DNA from: Treponema sp.
GTDB taxonomy: Bacteria > Spirochaetota > Spirochaetia > Treponematales > Treponemataceae
Assembly: GCA_017553635.1 (NCBI GenBank)
Contig: JAFZKN010000007.1
Coordinates: forward strand, 186,001-250,000
Length of the DNA stretch: 64,000 nt
Direction: 5' to 3'
In this document: in pieces, positions 33,113-40,891 of the stretch
Position numbering within the stretch: the stretch's first letter is position 1
Layout of the letters: each line of letters begins with the position of its first letter
The notes under the pieces: model-generated
What the model was told of the DNA's origin: nothing
The model's input: the letters and a program-made list of their open reading frames with translations, nothing else
The model's database searches: none
Translations under genes and position numbers: made by a program

Positions 33113-33195
33113 TAATATCTTCCTTTCCATGTATTTGGATCGTTATAATTAAATGGATTTATCATTTGTTCCCATATTTCTTGATTTGGCTTTCT
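33112..33195 (-). pseudogene. C-terminal remnant before the SH3 operon
   Basis: 27 open codons ending RKPNQEIWEQMINPFNYNDP, NTWKGRY, TAA overlapping the SH3 gene ATG (TAATG). There is a stop upstream and no start codon, so this looks like the tail of a lost, once translationally coupled gene. Family not recognised. Confidence 0.4.
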
Positions 33196-33228
33196 TTATA
33201 TAGATAGAGAGACAGAATCTGAGGTAGA

Positions 33229-34398
33229 TTAAAATAAACTATCCCAGTCATGCCAGCTTACATACTTAATGCCATTTATGGTGCAGGTAATATCTCCAAG
33301 ATAGAAAACTACACCCTTACATTTTGTATCAGAGCGCAAGGAAACATATTTTCGTGTATTGGCAGAAAGTTTTTGTTCTGTATCAGAGTTACTTTTAATT
33401 TCAATTGCGTAGGTGTGCTTCCAGTCTGCAATTGTATCAACTTCAAAACCTTTTGAATCACGAAAAAATGAAAGCTCCGGTTTTTTACCAATATTGCAGC
33501 GGGATTTTAAAAGTTCGGCTACAGCAAAAGATTCTACAACTGCACCCTTATGCGGACTTAAGAGCAGCTCTTCCTTTGAATTAAGCCTGAGCAAATGACA
33601 TAAAAGTCCTGTGTCTGTAAAATACAATTTTGGTGTTTTTACAATAGAACGCCCAAGATTGTTCAAATCTGGTTCGAGCAGATGAATGATAAAAGAAGAT
33701 TCAAGAATAGAAAGCCATTGCTTTACAGTAGGTGCAGACACTCCAAGATTTTTAGAAATGCTTTCCATCGAAAGAAGCTGTCCCGAATAAAGTGCACAAA
33801 TCTGTATAAACTTTTTGAAGGTTGAAATATTTGTTGCAGTTATGTGTTCCTTTACATCCAAATCAAGATAAGTATCTATATAACTTTCAAACCAGTCATC
33901 AGGGATAAAATGTTTTTCGCTGTCATAAAGAGGCGGGTAAAAGCCTTTGAAAATCAGATCATAAGGGCTTTGCGGAATCAGTTTTGCATCCTTTAATTCT
34001 CCAAGAGAAAACGGTAAAAGCTGCAAAAAAGCGGCACGACCTGCAAGAGAATCTGTCATGTTTTCTTTAAGTTTAAATTGACTTGAGCCTGTAAGTATGT
34101 ATTTTCCCGGCTCATACTTATGGCTGTCCACAAATAATTTGACTGCATCAAAAATTTCAGGAACCTTTTGTGCTTCATCAATAATCACACCATCAGGAAA
34201 AGCCTCAAGAAAATCTTTTGGATTTGAAGCCGCAAGTGTACGCAGTTCCTTATCATCAAGAGATACATATTTTTTATCGGGGAATGTCATTTGTGCAAGT
34301 GTTGTTTTTCCACTCTGTCTGGGACCAGTTATCCCGACAACAGGAAACTGCCCTGCAAGCCGTAAAAGTGCATCTTTTGCTTTTCGTGAAACATTCAT
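33229..34398 (-). CDS. AAA_14/DUF4143 ATPase
   Basis: 389-aa protein of the widespread accessory family with an N-terminal AAA_14 ATPase and a C-terminal DUF4143 domain. Walker A GPRQSGKTTLAQ (26-37), Walker B GVIIDEAQKVP, sensor ILTGSSQFKL. A winged-helix-like middle (SMESISKNLGVSAPTVKQWLS) could bind DNA. The C-terminal half carries FFRDSKGFEVDTIADW and YAIEIKSNS, a PD-(D/E)XK-like nuclease pattern (D...E-x-K) common in DUF4143. Function of the family is not established; links to toxin-antitoxin or mobile elements have been suggested. GGAGGT precedes the ATG. Four 23-bp repeats lie just upstream. Confidence 0.9.
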   Translation of the reverse strand: MNVSRKAKDALLRLAGQFPVVGITGPRQSGKTTLAQMTFPDKKYVSLDDKELRTLAASNPKDFLEAFPDGVIIDEAQKVPEIFDAVKLFVDSHKYEPGKYILTGSSQFKLKENMTDSLAGRAAFLQLLPFSLGELKDAKLIPQSPYDLIFKGFYPPLYDSEKHFIPDDWFESYIDTYLDLDVKEHITATNISTFKKFIQICALYSGQLLSMESISKNLGVSAPTVKQWLSILESSFIIHLLEPDLNNLGRSIVKTPKLYFTDTGLLCHLLRLNSKEELLLSPHKGAVVESFAVAELLKSRCNIGKKPELSFFRDSKGFEVDTIADWKHTYAIEIKSNSDTEQKLSANTRKYVSLRSDTKCKGVVFYLGDITCTINGIKYVSWHDWDSLF

Positions 34399-34420
34399 AT
34401 GATTACCTCCGTTATAACAG

Positions 34421-34506
34421 TGGTGATAATCTAAAGTGTAACATGGTAATAATCTAAAGTCAAGTATGGTAAATTTCTAAAGTTATAAGTGGTAAAAATC
34501 TAAAGT
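34421..34506. repeat. Four direct repeats, 23-bp period, upstream of the ATPase
   Basis: On the plus strand TGGTGATAATCTAAAGT (34421), TGGTAATAATCTAAAGT (34444), TGGTAAATTTCTAAAGT (34467) and TGGTAAAAATCTAAAGT (34490): 17-bp units, exactly 23 bp apart, separated by unrelated 6-bp spacers. On the gene strand the last unit abuts an extended -10 (TGT TATAAC) and the GGAGGT of the ATPase gene, so one unit covers the -35 region. Likely binding sites for a regulator, perhaps the ATPase itself. Confidence 0.9.
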
Positions 34507-34519
34507 AAAAAAATCAACA

Positions 34520-34636
34520 ACTATCACAATCACAGAATCTACGATGTCCCTCATCAAAAATGATGTCGATTTTGCAGAACCTGCCGAGATGGAAATTAAA
34601 GGCAAAGGCGTAATGAAGACGTATTTTTTGGAATAG
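34520..34636 (+). pseudogene. C-terminal scrap of a class III cyclase
   Basis: 38 codons: TITESTMSLIKNDVDFAEP, then AEMEIKGKGVMKTYFLE and a stop. It matches the last strand-helix-strand of class III cyclase domains (sE-T-x-x-L-x-x, then E-V-KGKG-x-x-TYxL). The rest of the gene is absent; the repeat array of the DUF4143 ATPase begins directly upstream. Confidence 0.65.
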
Positions 34637-34640
34637 AAAC

Positions 34641-35678
34641 TCATCTGTTGATAGATTCAACACGGGCGAGGCATACAACGCGAAATCCTAAACAATTAAA
34701 ACCATTAGAGGGAAGATCTTTCCATCTTGCACTAACCTTGCAACAAAACCACTCACCATAGTCTCCTCCGCGGTTCACACGAAGTCTTCCTTCTTCAGGA
34801 CCAGTCGGATTAGTTTGAGGAGTTTCAGGATATGGAAATCTATAATTAAACCAATCCCAGCACCATTCGCGGACATTACCAGACATATCATAAATACCAA
34901 GTGCATTTGGTTTTTTTGCAGCAACTTTGTGAGTTTTATCCCAGCTGTTTTGACGAAAAATATTCATATAGTACCATGCAACCTCAGAAATTTTGTCGCT
35001 TCCAGAATATTTGTAAGGACTTTTGTGTTTTCCACCTCTGGCCGCATATTCCCATTCTGCCTCTGTCGGTAAACGAAATCCATCTGCTTCCCAGTTGCAT
35101 TCTATGCTATCCCATGTTGTGCCTAACCATACATTACCAGGTTCATTATATTCACGGGCTTCCCATTCATCAGGATTTACATTTCCGTTTAAGGAATAAC
35201 AGGGAGTGCGTCCTTCCATCAAACTCCATTTGTTACAAAATATTACGGCTTCGTACCAGTCTACACATTCAACAGGTTTGGACAGGCCTTTGTAATAAGC
35301 GTTGTTGTATTTAATCTTCACAGCATATTCAGGTTTAGGATGAGTCTTCCAGCCCATTGATCCGCCTGTAAAGTAGGAATTGTTGTATCCCATAACCGCT
35401 TCGAAAAGGCCTTGAGTAACTTCGGTGCTGAGCATGTAAAAGGAATCCAGAGTAACATCATGAAGCGGCTTTTCATAATCATAATTAAAGGGATCCAGAG
35501 GTTCGTCATCAATGCTGCCCATAGTAAAAGTGCCGCCTTCAACATAAACAAAGTTTACGCCTGAGGTAAGAGTTTTAGAAATCACAAGATCGCTGTCAGA
35601 ATATTGAGGCTTTGTATCGCGAGCAAAAACAAGGAAGAAAGAAATGATTGCTAAAAAGAATACAATTTGTTTTTTCAT
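34641..35678 (-). CDS. Exported SUMF1/formylglycine-generating enzyme-like protein
   Basis: 345 aa with a signal peptide (MKKQIVFFLAIISFFLVFA). The rest is an FGE-sulfatase/SUMF1 domain: FVYVEGGTFTMGS, LDSFYMLSTEVTQGLFEAVMG, PVECVDWYEAVIFCNKWS, GFRLPTEAEWEYAARGG, YDMSGNVREWCWDWF, RVNRGGDYGEW and GFRVV. Copper-binding cysteines of true formylglycine enzymes cannot be confirmed, and many bacterial members of this fold are non-catalytic or act on other substrates, so the activity is open. AGGAG lies 8 nt before the ATG. The next 255 bp upstream show no feature I can name. Confidence 0.87.
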   Translation of the reverse strand: MKKQIVFFLAIISFFLVFARDTKPQYSDSDLVISKTLTSGVNFVYVEGGTFTMGSIDDEPLDPFNYDYEKPLHDVTLDSFYMLSTEVTQGLFEAVMGYNNSYFTGGSMGWKTHPKPEYAVKIKYNNAYYKGLSKPVECVDWYEAVIFCNKWSLMEGRTPCYSLNGNVNPDEWEAREYNEPGNVWLGTTWDSIECNWEADGFRLPTEAEWEYAARGGKHKSPYKYSGSDKISEVAWYYMNIFRQNSWDKTHKVAAKKPNALGIYDMSGNVREWCWDWFNYRFPYPETPQTNPTGPEEGRLRVNRGGDYGEWFCCKVSARWKDLPSNGFNCLGFRVVCLARVESINR

Positions 35679-35933
35679 TTTGAAATCTCCTGCTGCTTCT
35701 ATGATAAAACTAAAATGCCTGGAAGTAAATTAAATATTTGTTTTTGATTCCAAATACTATTATATTTAAAACGTAAAGCCTGCTGCACAGAAGACCATAT
35801 CCAACAATTAATTCGTAGTATTAGTATGTGCGGTTACATCAACATTTTTTATATCTTTTAATTTTCTTTACCATAATTCAGGCCCGAAGTTGGACAGGCG
35901 CTGAAAAACCAAAAGACTCACAAGGAATATGGT

Positions 35934-36642
35934 ATGGAAAATGAAATTTCAATTTTAGAAGAAAACTCTATTCGTTCAAAGATTCATGTTATTCGCGGAC
36001 AACAGGTGATGCTGGACCGTGATTTGGCAGAATTGTATGGTGTTGAAACAAAAGTATTAAATCAGGCCGTAAAAAGAAACAAGGGACGATTTCCTGAAGA
36101 ATTTTGTTTTCAAATTACAAGGGAAGAAGTAGAAAGAGAAATAATTTCAAGGTCACAATTTGTGACCTTGAAAAACAATGACGATAGACGAGGAACAAAT
36201 ATAAAATATCTCCCCTATGTTTTTACTGAGCAAGGCGTTGCAATGCTTAGTTCTGTTTTAAAAAGTGAAACAGCTATAAAAGCAAGTATTCAAATAATGA
36301 AAGCGTTTGTGTCAATGCGACGTTTTTTACAAAATAATTCTGATTGATAATTATGTAGATTTGTCGATTCTTCAGCGCCTTGCAAAAAAGAAGAAAGGCG
36401 TCAACGTGATAATTTACACAGATCCAAAAACAAAACTCACAGCCCAGAATGTACAGACTTTCAACACCCAATACCCGACACTTACTTTGAACTTTACAAC
36501 AAAAATACACGACAGATTTTTGATTATTGATAACTCTACGATTTATCACATTGGCGCTTCGTTAAAAGATTTAGGTAAAAAGTGTTTTGGATTTAGTATA
36601 TTGGATTCAAGTTTCATTCCTATGATTTTGGGGAAACTATAA
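35934..36642 (+). pseudogene. ORF6N / PLD-like gene with internal deletion
   Basis: The intact 5' part (35934-36347, 137 codons) is an ORF6N DNA-binding domain: IRGQQVMLDRDLAELYGVET, NQAVKRNKGRFPEEFCFQ, YVFTEQGVAMLSSVL, ending RRFLQNNSD. The 3' part (about 36330-36642) in another frame is the usual C-terminal half of the same family: KIILIDNYVD, IYTDPKTKL, HDRFLIIDN, YHIGASLKDLGKKCFGF (a PLD-like H-x-R...D). The roughly 60 codons that normally join them are missing, with AAAATAAT at the junction (about 36331-36339). AGGA precedes the ATG. A truncated ORF6N protein may still be made. Confidence 0.8.
36145..36173. repeat. 29-bp perfect palindrome inside the ORF6N gene
   Basis: TTTCAAGGTCACAA (36145-36158), central T, TTGTGACCTTGAAA (36160-36173): 14-bp arms without a mismatch, coding for SRSQFVTLK. 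A possible protein-binding site. Confidence 0.9.
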
Positions 36643-36643
36643 A

Positions 36644-36682
36644 AAAACGCCAGCCCCGACCTTTGTCAGAAACTGGCGTTTT
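36644..36682. terminator. Bidirectional intrinsic terminator
   Basis: AAAACGCCAG (36644-36653) and CTGGCGTTTT (36673-36682) form a 10-bp GC-centred stem with a 19-nt loop, flanked by A and T runs. It closes the ORF6N remnant on one side and the carB side on the other. Confidence 0.75.
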
Positions 36683-36722
36683 ATTTCATAGAAACGGCGT
36701 TAGCCATTTCGAATCCGTGTGA

Positions 36723-36890
36723 GTCGCAACCTTACGGTTGCTTACCGAGTTTTGTCCGCTACGCTACCAAAACTCGCACCTATTTGATAAGTGAATGATA
36801 TTCGTCGCACGCAAGCGTGCTTCCCGAGTTTCCGCATTCGCGAAAACTCGCAGAAGTTATAACTTATTTAATTAATGAATGATACTCTTG
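36723..36890. repeat. Two tandem REP-like units carrying copies of the carB tail
   Basis: Each unit has hairpin a (GCAACC/GGTTGC 36726-36741; GCACGC/GCGTGC 36807-36820) and hairpin b (CGAGTTTTG/CAAAACTCG 36746-36776; CGAGTTT/AAACTCG 36825-36850), both starting GTCGCA. Between them, 36780-36806 on the minus strand codes DEYHSLIK-stop, a copy of the carB C-terminus EYHSLIK-stop at 36864-36887, 84 bp away. Confidence 0.75.
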
Positions 36891-39800
36891 AAGCGATTTT
36901 ACTCCACCTTCACCACCGTTACCGTTCTTTACAGATTCGATTCCCTTAACAGCTGCAAGTGCACCTGCAAGTGTTGTAATGTAAGATACTTTGTACTTCA
37001 AACACATCTTGCGGATTGTTTTTCTGTCTTCGGCGTAGTTGCGCTTTGCTTTTGGTGTGTTGATTACAAGACAAACTTCCTTGTTCATAATCATGTCGAC
37101 AACGTCCGGGCGGCCTGCGCCGATTTTATTTACTACTTCGCATTTGATGTTGTTTGCGTTGTAGAAATCTGCAGTTCCCTGTGTTGCAACAATTGTAAAG
37201 CCAAGGTTCTTTAATGTCTTTCCGATTTCGAGAACCTGTTCTTTCTGTCCTTCTTTGTTAGAAAGAGAGATGAGAACTTTTTTGTTTTCCCATGCAGCCG
37301 GTGCGTGGGGAAGTTCACTTCCTGCAGCTTCCTGTGATTTGTAGAATGCAAGCGGGAATGTTTCTGCAATTCCGAGAACTTCACCTGTTGAACGCATCTC
37401 AGGTCCTAAGATCGGATCAACTCCAGGGAAGCGGCTCCAAGGAAGAACTGCTTCTTTTGCCCCGTAATATGGAATTACTTTATCTTTAAGTCCGAGTGAC
37501 TCAAGTGATTCACCGAGCATCATGCGTGTTGCAAGACGTGCCATCTGTGTATCGCAAACTTTTGATACAAGCGGAACCGTTCTCGATGCGCGTGGGTTTG
37601 CTTCGATTACATAAACTTTTCCATCTTCAATTGCATACTGCATGTTCATCAAACCGCATACATGAAGGTTTTCTGCAATCTTCTTTGTATATTCTTTAAT
37701 CGTTGCAAGATTGTCTTTAGAAATATTTACAGGCGGAATGATACATGCAGAGTCACCTGAGTGAATTCCGGCAAGCTCAACGTGCTCCATTACAGCCGGG
37801 ATGTAAACGTGTGTACTGTCTGCAAGAGCATCAGCTTCACATTCAAGAGCGTTCTTTAAGAAGCGGTCGATCAAAAGTGGGCGGTCTGGAGTTACACCGA
37901 CAGCCTTTTCAACGTACTCCTTTAAAGTCTGTTCATCATAAATTACTTCCATTCCGCGTCCACCAAGAACGAACGAAGGACGAATCATGATCGGGTAGCC
38001 GATCTTATCTGCGCAAGCCTTAGCCTCAGCAAAGTCAATTGCCATTCCACTTTCTGGCATTGGGATCTCAAGCTTTTCCATCATGTGGCGGAAGAGGTCA
38101 CGGTCTTCTGCGATGTCGATTGAATCGATACTAGTTCCGAGAATGTTTACACCGTTTTCCTGAAGCTCACGTGCAATGTTAAGTGGAGTCTGTCCACCAA
38201 ACTGTACGATAACTCCGAATGGCTTTTCTTTTTCGTAAATCTGAAGAACGTCTTCTGTTGTAACTGGTTCAAAGTACAATTTATCAGAAGTATCGTAGTC
38301 TGTAGAAACAGTTTCTGGGTTACAGTTTACGATGATTGTTTCGTAGCCCATTTCCTTAAGCTGCATAGCCGCATGACAGCAGCAGTAGTCAAACTCAATA
38401 CCCTGACCGATTCTGTTTGGGCCACCGCCCAAAATCATAATCTTCTTTTTGTTGTCTGTTGCAACGCTCTTATCCGGAGCATTGTATGTAGAATAGTAGT
38501 AGTTGGCATTTTTAACACCGCTTACTGGAACTGCAAGCCATGCTTCTGTTACGCCAAGTTCCTTTCTGCGGTTACGGATATCTTTTTCAGAAACTTTCAA
38601 AATCTTTGCAAGATACTTATCGCTGAATCCGTCTTTCTTTGCCTTAATCAAAAGATCATCAGCAGGAACACGTCCAGGATTCTTAAGCATTTCTTCTTCC
38701 AAATCAACAAGCTCTTTCATCTGTTCAAGGAAGTATTTTTTAACGTATGTAATTTCGTAAAGCTTATCGAGTGAAACTCCCTTACGGATTGCTTCGTACA
38801 ACTGAAAGTATCTTTCGCTTGATGCAGTTTTGAGCATTTCGCAAAGTTCATCAGCTGATTTTCTATTAAAGTCTTTTGCAAAACCAAGACCCGAGCGGCC
38901 ATTTTCCAAACCACGGATTGCCTTCTGGAAAGTTTCTTTAAATGTCTTACCAATAGACATAACTTCACCAACGGCTTTCATACTGGTTCCAAGCGAATCT
39001 TCTACACCGCGGAATTTTTCAAATGCCCAGCGAGCAAACTTAAGTACAACATAGTCTCCATCAGGAGCTCCACCCGGAGTATACTTTTCAAGAGTACCAT
39101 CACGCCAGTATGGGATTTCGTCGAGTGTCATACCGCTTGCCAATTTTGCAGAAATCAAAGCGATTGGGAAACCTGTAGCCTTAGAAGCCAAAGCAGAAGA
39201 ACGAGAAGTTCTTGGGTTAATCTCAATAATAACAACACGTCCAGTCTTAGGATTATGAGCAAACTGAACGTTAGTACCACCAATAACGCCGATGCTTTCT
39301 ACAATCTTAAATGCATCTCTCTTAAGGCGTTCTTCAAGTTCCTTATCAATTGTCATAAAAGGAGCAGAACAGAAAGAGTCACCTGTATGTACACCAACTG
39401 CATCAATGTTCTCAATAAAACAGATTGCAATCATCTGATTCTTTGAGTCGCGGACAACTTCTACTTCAAGCTCTTCCCAACCAAGAATAGACTCTTCAAT
39501 CAAACACTGATGAGTCATAGATAAATCCAAACCGTTACTAACGATTGTGCGGAGCTCTTCTACGTTGTAGCAGAAACCGCCACCCTGACCGCCCATCGTG
39601 TAAGCAGGACGAACAACAAGTGGGAATCCGATTTCTTCTGCAATTTTTTCTGCCCCTTCGATTGTGTGACAGATTCCAGAGCGAGGAGTGTCGATACCAA
39701 GACCCTTCATTGTCTCTTTAAAGATTTCGCGGTCTTCACCACGTTCGATAGCATCAAGATTTACACCGATTACTTTTACACCGTATTTATCAAGAACGCC

Positions 39801-40112
39801 GGCCTTATTCAATTCCATAGCCATGTTCAAACCAGTCTGACCACCAAGGTTAGGAAGCAAAGCATCAGGTCGTTCCTTTTCAATAATCTGAGAAAGACGC
39901 TCAACGTTCAACGGTTCAATATAAGTAGCGTCTGCCATAACCGGGTCAGTCATGATAGTAGCCGGATTCGAGTTTACCAATACAATTTTGTATCCCTGTT
40001 CGCGCAAAGCCTTACAAGCCTGAGTTCCCGAATAGTCAAATTCACAAGCCTGTCCAATTACAATCGGCCCCGACCCAATAATCAATACCTTATTAATGTC
40101 TTCTCGTTTCAT
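36864..40112 (-). CDS. carB: Carbamoyl-phosphate synthase large subunit
   Basis: 1082-aa ATP-dependent synthetase that makes carbamoyl phosphate for pyrimidine and arginine synthesis. Two homologous ATP-grasp halves are evident: the first with KVLIIGSGPIVIGQACEFDYSG and GGQTGLNMAMEL, the second with KIMILGGGPNRIGQGIEFDYC and FGGQTPLNIAREL; an oligomerisation region lies between and an MGS-like allosteric domain at the C-terminus (VLISLSNKEGQKE, IVATQGTADFY). Length is typical. AGGAG sits 8 nt before the ATG. The small subunit carA is not nearby, so the enzyme must pair with a distant gene. Its leader holds an intrinsic terminator, suggesting attenuation. Confidence 0.96.
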   Translation of the reverse strand: MKREDINKVLIIGSGPIVIGQACEFDYSGTQACKALREQGYKIVLVNSNPATIMTDPVMADATYIEPLNVERLSQIIEKERPDALLPNLGGQTGLNMAMELNKAGVLDKYGVKVIGVNLDAIERGEDREIFKETMKGLGIDTPRSGICHTIEGAEKIAEEIGFPLVVRPAYTMGGQGGGFCYNVEELRTIVSNGLDLSMTHQCLIEESILGWEELEVEVVRDSKNQMIAICFIENIDAVGVHTGDSFCSAPFMTIDKELEERLKRDAFKIVESIGVIGGTNVQFAHNPKTGRVVIIEINPRTSRSSALASKATGFPIALISAKLASGMTLDEIPYWRDGTLEKYTPGGAPDGDYVVLKFARWAFEKFRGVEDSLGTSMKAVGEVMSIGKTFKETFQKAIRGLENGRSGLGFAKDFNRKSADELCEMLKTASSERYFQLYEAIRKGVSLDKLYEITYVKKYFLEQMKELVDLEEEMLKNPGRVPADDLLIKAKKDGFSDKYLAKILKVSEKDIRNRRKELGVTEAWLAVPVSGVKNANYYYSTYNAPDKSVATDNKKKIMILGGGPNRIGQGIEFDYCCCHAAMQLKEMGYETIIVNCNPETVSTDYDTSDKLYFEPVTTEDVLQIYEKEKPFGVIVQFGGQTPLNIARELQENGVNILGTSIDSIDIAEDRDLFRHMMEKLEIPMPESGMAIDFAEAKACADKIGYPIMIRPSFVLGGRGMEVIYDEQTLKEYVEKAVGVTPDRPLLIDRFLKNALECEADALADSTHVYIPAVMEHVELAGIHSGDSACIIPPVNISKDNLATIKEYTKKIAENLHVCGLMNMQYAIEDGKVYVIEANPRASRTVPLVSKVCDTQMARLATRMMLGESLESLGLKDKVIPYYGAKEAVLPWSRFPGVDPILGPEMRSTGEVLGIAETFPLAFYKSQEAAGSELPHAPAAWENKKVLISLSNKEGQKEQVLEIGKTLKNLGFTIVATQGTADFYNANNIKCEVVNKIGAGRPDVVDMIMNKEVCLVINTPKAKRNYAEDRKTIRKMCLKYKVSYITTLAGALAAVKGIESVKNGNGGEGGVKSLQEYHSLIK

Positions 40113-40136
40113 CTATATAACTCCTATAATAACTGT

Positions 40137-40176
40137 ATAAAAAAAAGGCGAAACCCTTAAACAAGAATTTCGCCTT
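40137..40176 (-). terminator. Attenuator-type terminator in the carB leader
   Basis: On the minus strand AAGGCGAAA (40176-40168) pairs with TTTCGCCTT (40153-40145), directly followed by eight T. It lies about 25-60 nt upstream of the carB ATG and points toward carB, so it would stop carB transcription unless prevented. Confidence 0.7.
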
Positions 40177-40195
40177 AGAAATCACAAAATAAAAA

Positions 40196-40260
40196 TAGTA
40201 TGAACTGTCTTATTAACCTTGAGAATCATAGATTTCAAACATACTTTAGCATTCATACTA
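40196..40260 (-). promoter_or_regulatory. carB leader structure upstream of the terminator
   Basis: TAGTATGAA and TTCATACTA (40196-40204 and 40252-40260) are perfect 9-bp complements enclosing 47 nt, about 20 nt before the attenuator hairpin. A closing stem around an internal region and then a terminator is the layout of a cis-regulatory RNA. No known riboswitch consensus is recognised. Confidence 0.4.
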
Positions 40261-40370
40261 AAGCCATATACTATCAGAAATACGATTTTTAATCTAGTGG
40301 GGTAAAAAGCCACAAATCCGCGTTTTTTGGGGTAAATTCACTCCTAAAAAGCTCCCGAACACCCTTAAAT

Positions 40371-40399
40371 TTGCGTTATGGGTGTTTTGCCCGTATAAT
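40371..40399 (+). promoter_or_regulatory. Promoter of the SH3/M48/cyclase operon
   Basis: TTGCGT (40371-40376), 17 bp, TATAAT (40394-40399), 6 nt, ATG 40406. Nearly ideal sigma70 geometry with the start codon at the expected +1. Confidence 0.7.
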
Positions 40400-40405
40400 A
40401 AATAT

Positions 40406-40891
40406 ATGAAAAGTATTTATAAGCGAGTCCTCGTTTTACTGTTTTTAGGGGCAATTTTTACGCCAGTCTTTGCGGCTGGAAACAAAAATCAGTATGTTTC
40501 TGTAACCAGTGCAGCAGTCAAAGCAAAGGCATCCCAGTTTTCTGCATCTGTCGGCACATTAAAATACGGAGATGTCGTTACAGTAATTAAGGTTGAAAAG
40601 GGATGGTCAAACATCACTTCTTCGGATGGAAAAATCACAGGATGGCTTCCAAACGCCTCCCTCACTGCAAAAAAACTTGTAGTTGAAGTTGAATCTAAAA
40701 AGAAAACTTCTGCAAATGCAAAAGAACTGGCTCTTGCCGGAAAAGGTTTTGACAAAAACTTTGAAAAAGATTTTGCAGCCCAGAACAATGTTTCTTTCAG
40801 CCAGGTAGACAAAGTTGAAACTTTCTCTGCAAATGAAAAAGAAACAATTGCATTCATAAAAGAAGGCAATCTTAATGCAGGAGAAGAATAA
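40406..40891 (+). CDS. Exported SH3-domain protein
   Basis: 161 aa with signal peptide MKSIYKRVLVLLFLGAIFTPVFA. Residues about 28-90 form a bacterial SH3 domain (QYVSVTSAAVKAKASQFSAS, VGTLKYGDVVTVIKVEKGW, GKITGWLPNASL), and the C-terminal 70 residues are helical and charged. Such domains often bind cell-wall peptides. Start chosen at 40406 because the promoter's -10 box ends 6 nt before it. Its stop overlaps the M48 protease start (TAATG), so the pair probably act together in the periplasm. Confidence 0.85.
   Translation: MKSIYKRVLVLLFLGAIFTPVFAAGNKNQYVSVTSAAVKAKASQFSASVGTLKYGDVVTVIKVEKGWSNITSSDGKITGWLPNASLTAKKLVVEVESKKKTSANAKELALAGKGFDKNFEKDFAAQNNVSFSQVDKVETFSANEKETIAFIKEGNLNAGEE

Noticed and set aside
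36307..36642. Separate gene starting at 36307
   Set aside because: Its first residues are out-of-frame ORF6N codons; the rest is the C-terminal half of the same ORF6N/PLD family, so it is part of one broken gene.
40290..40335. GGGGTAAA repeated twice between carB and the SH3 operon
   Set aside because: Two short copies without further context; not distinguishable from chance.
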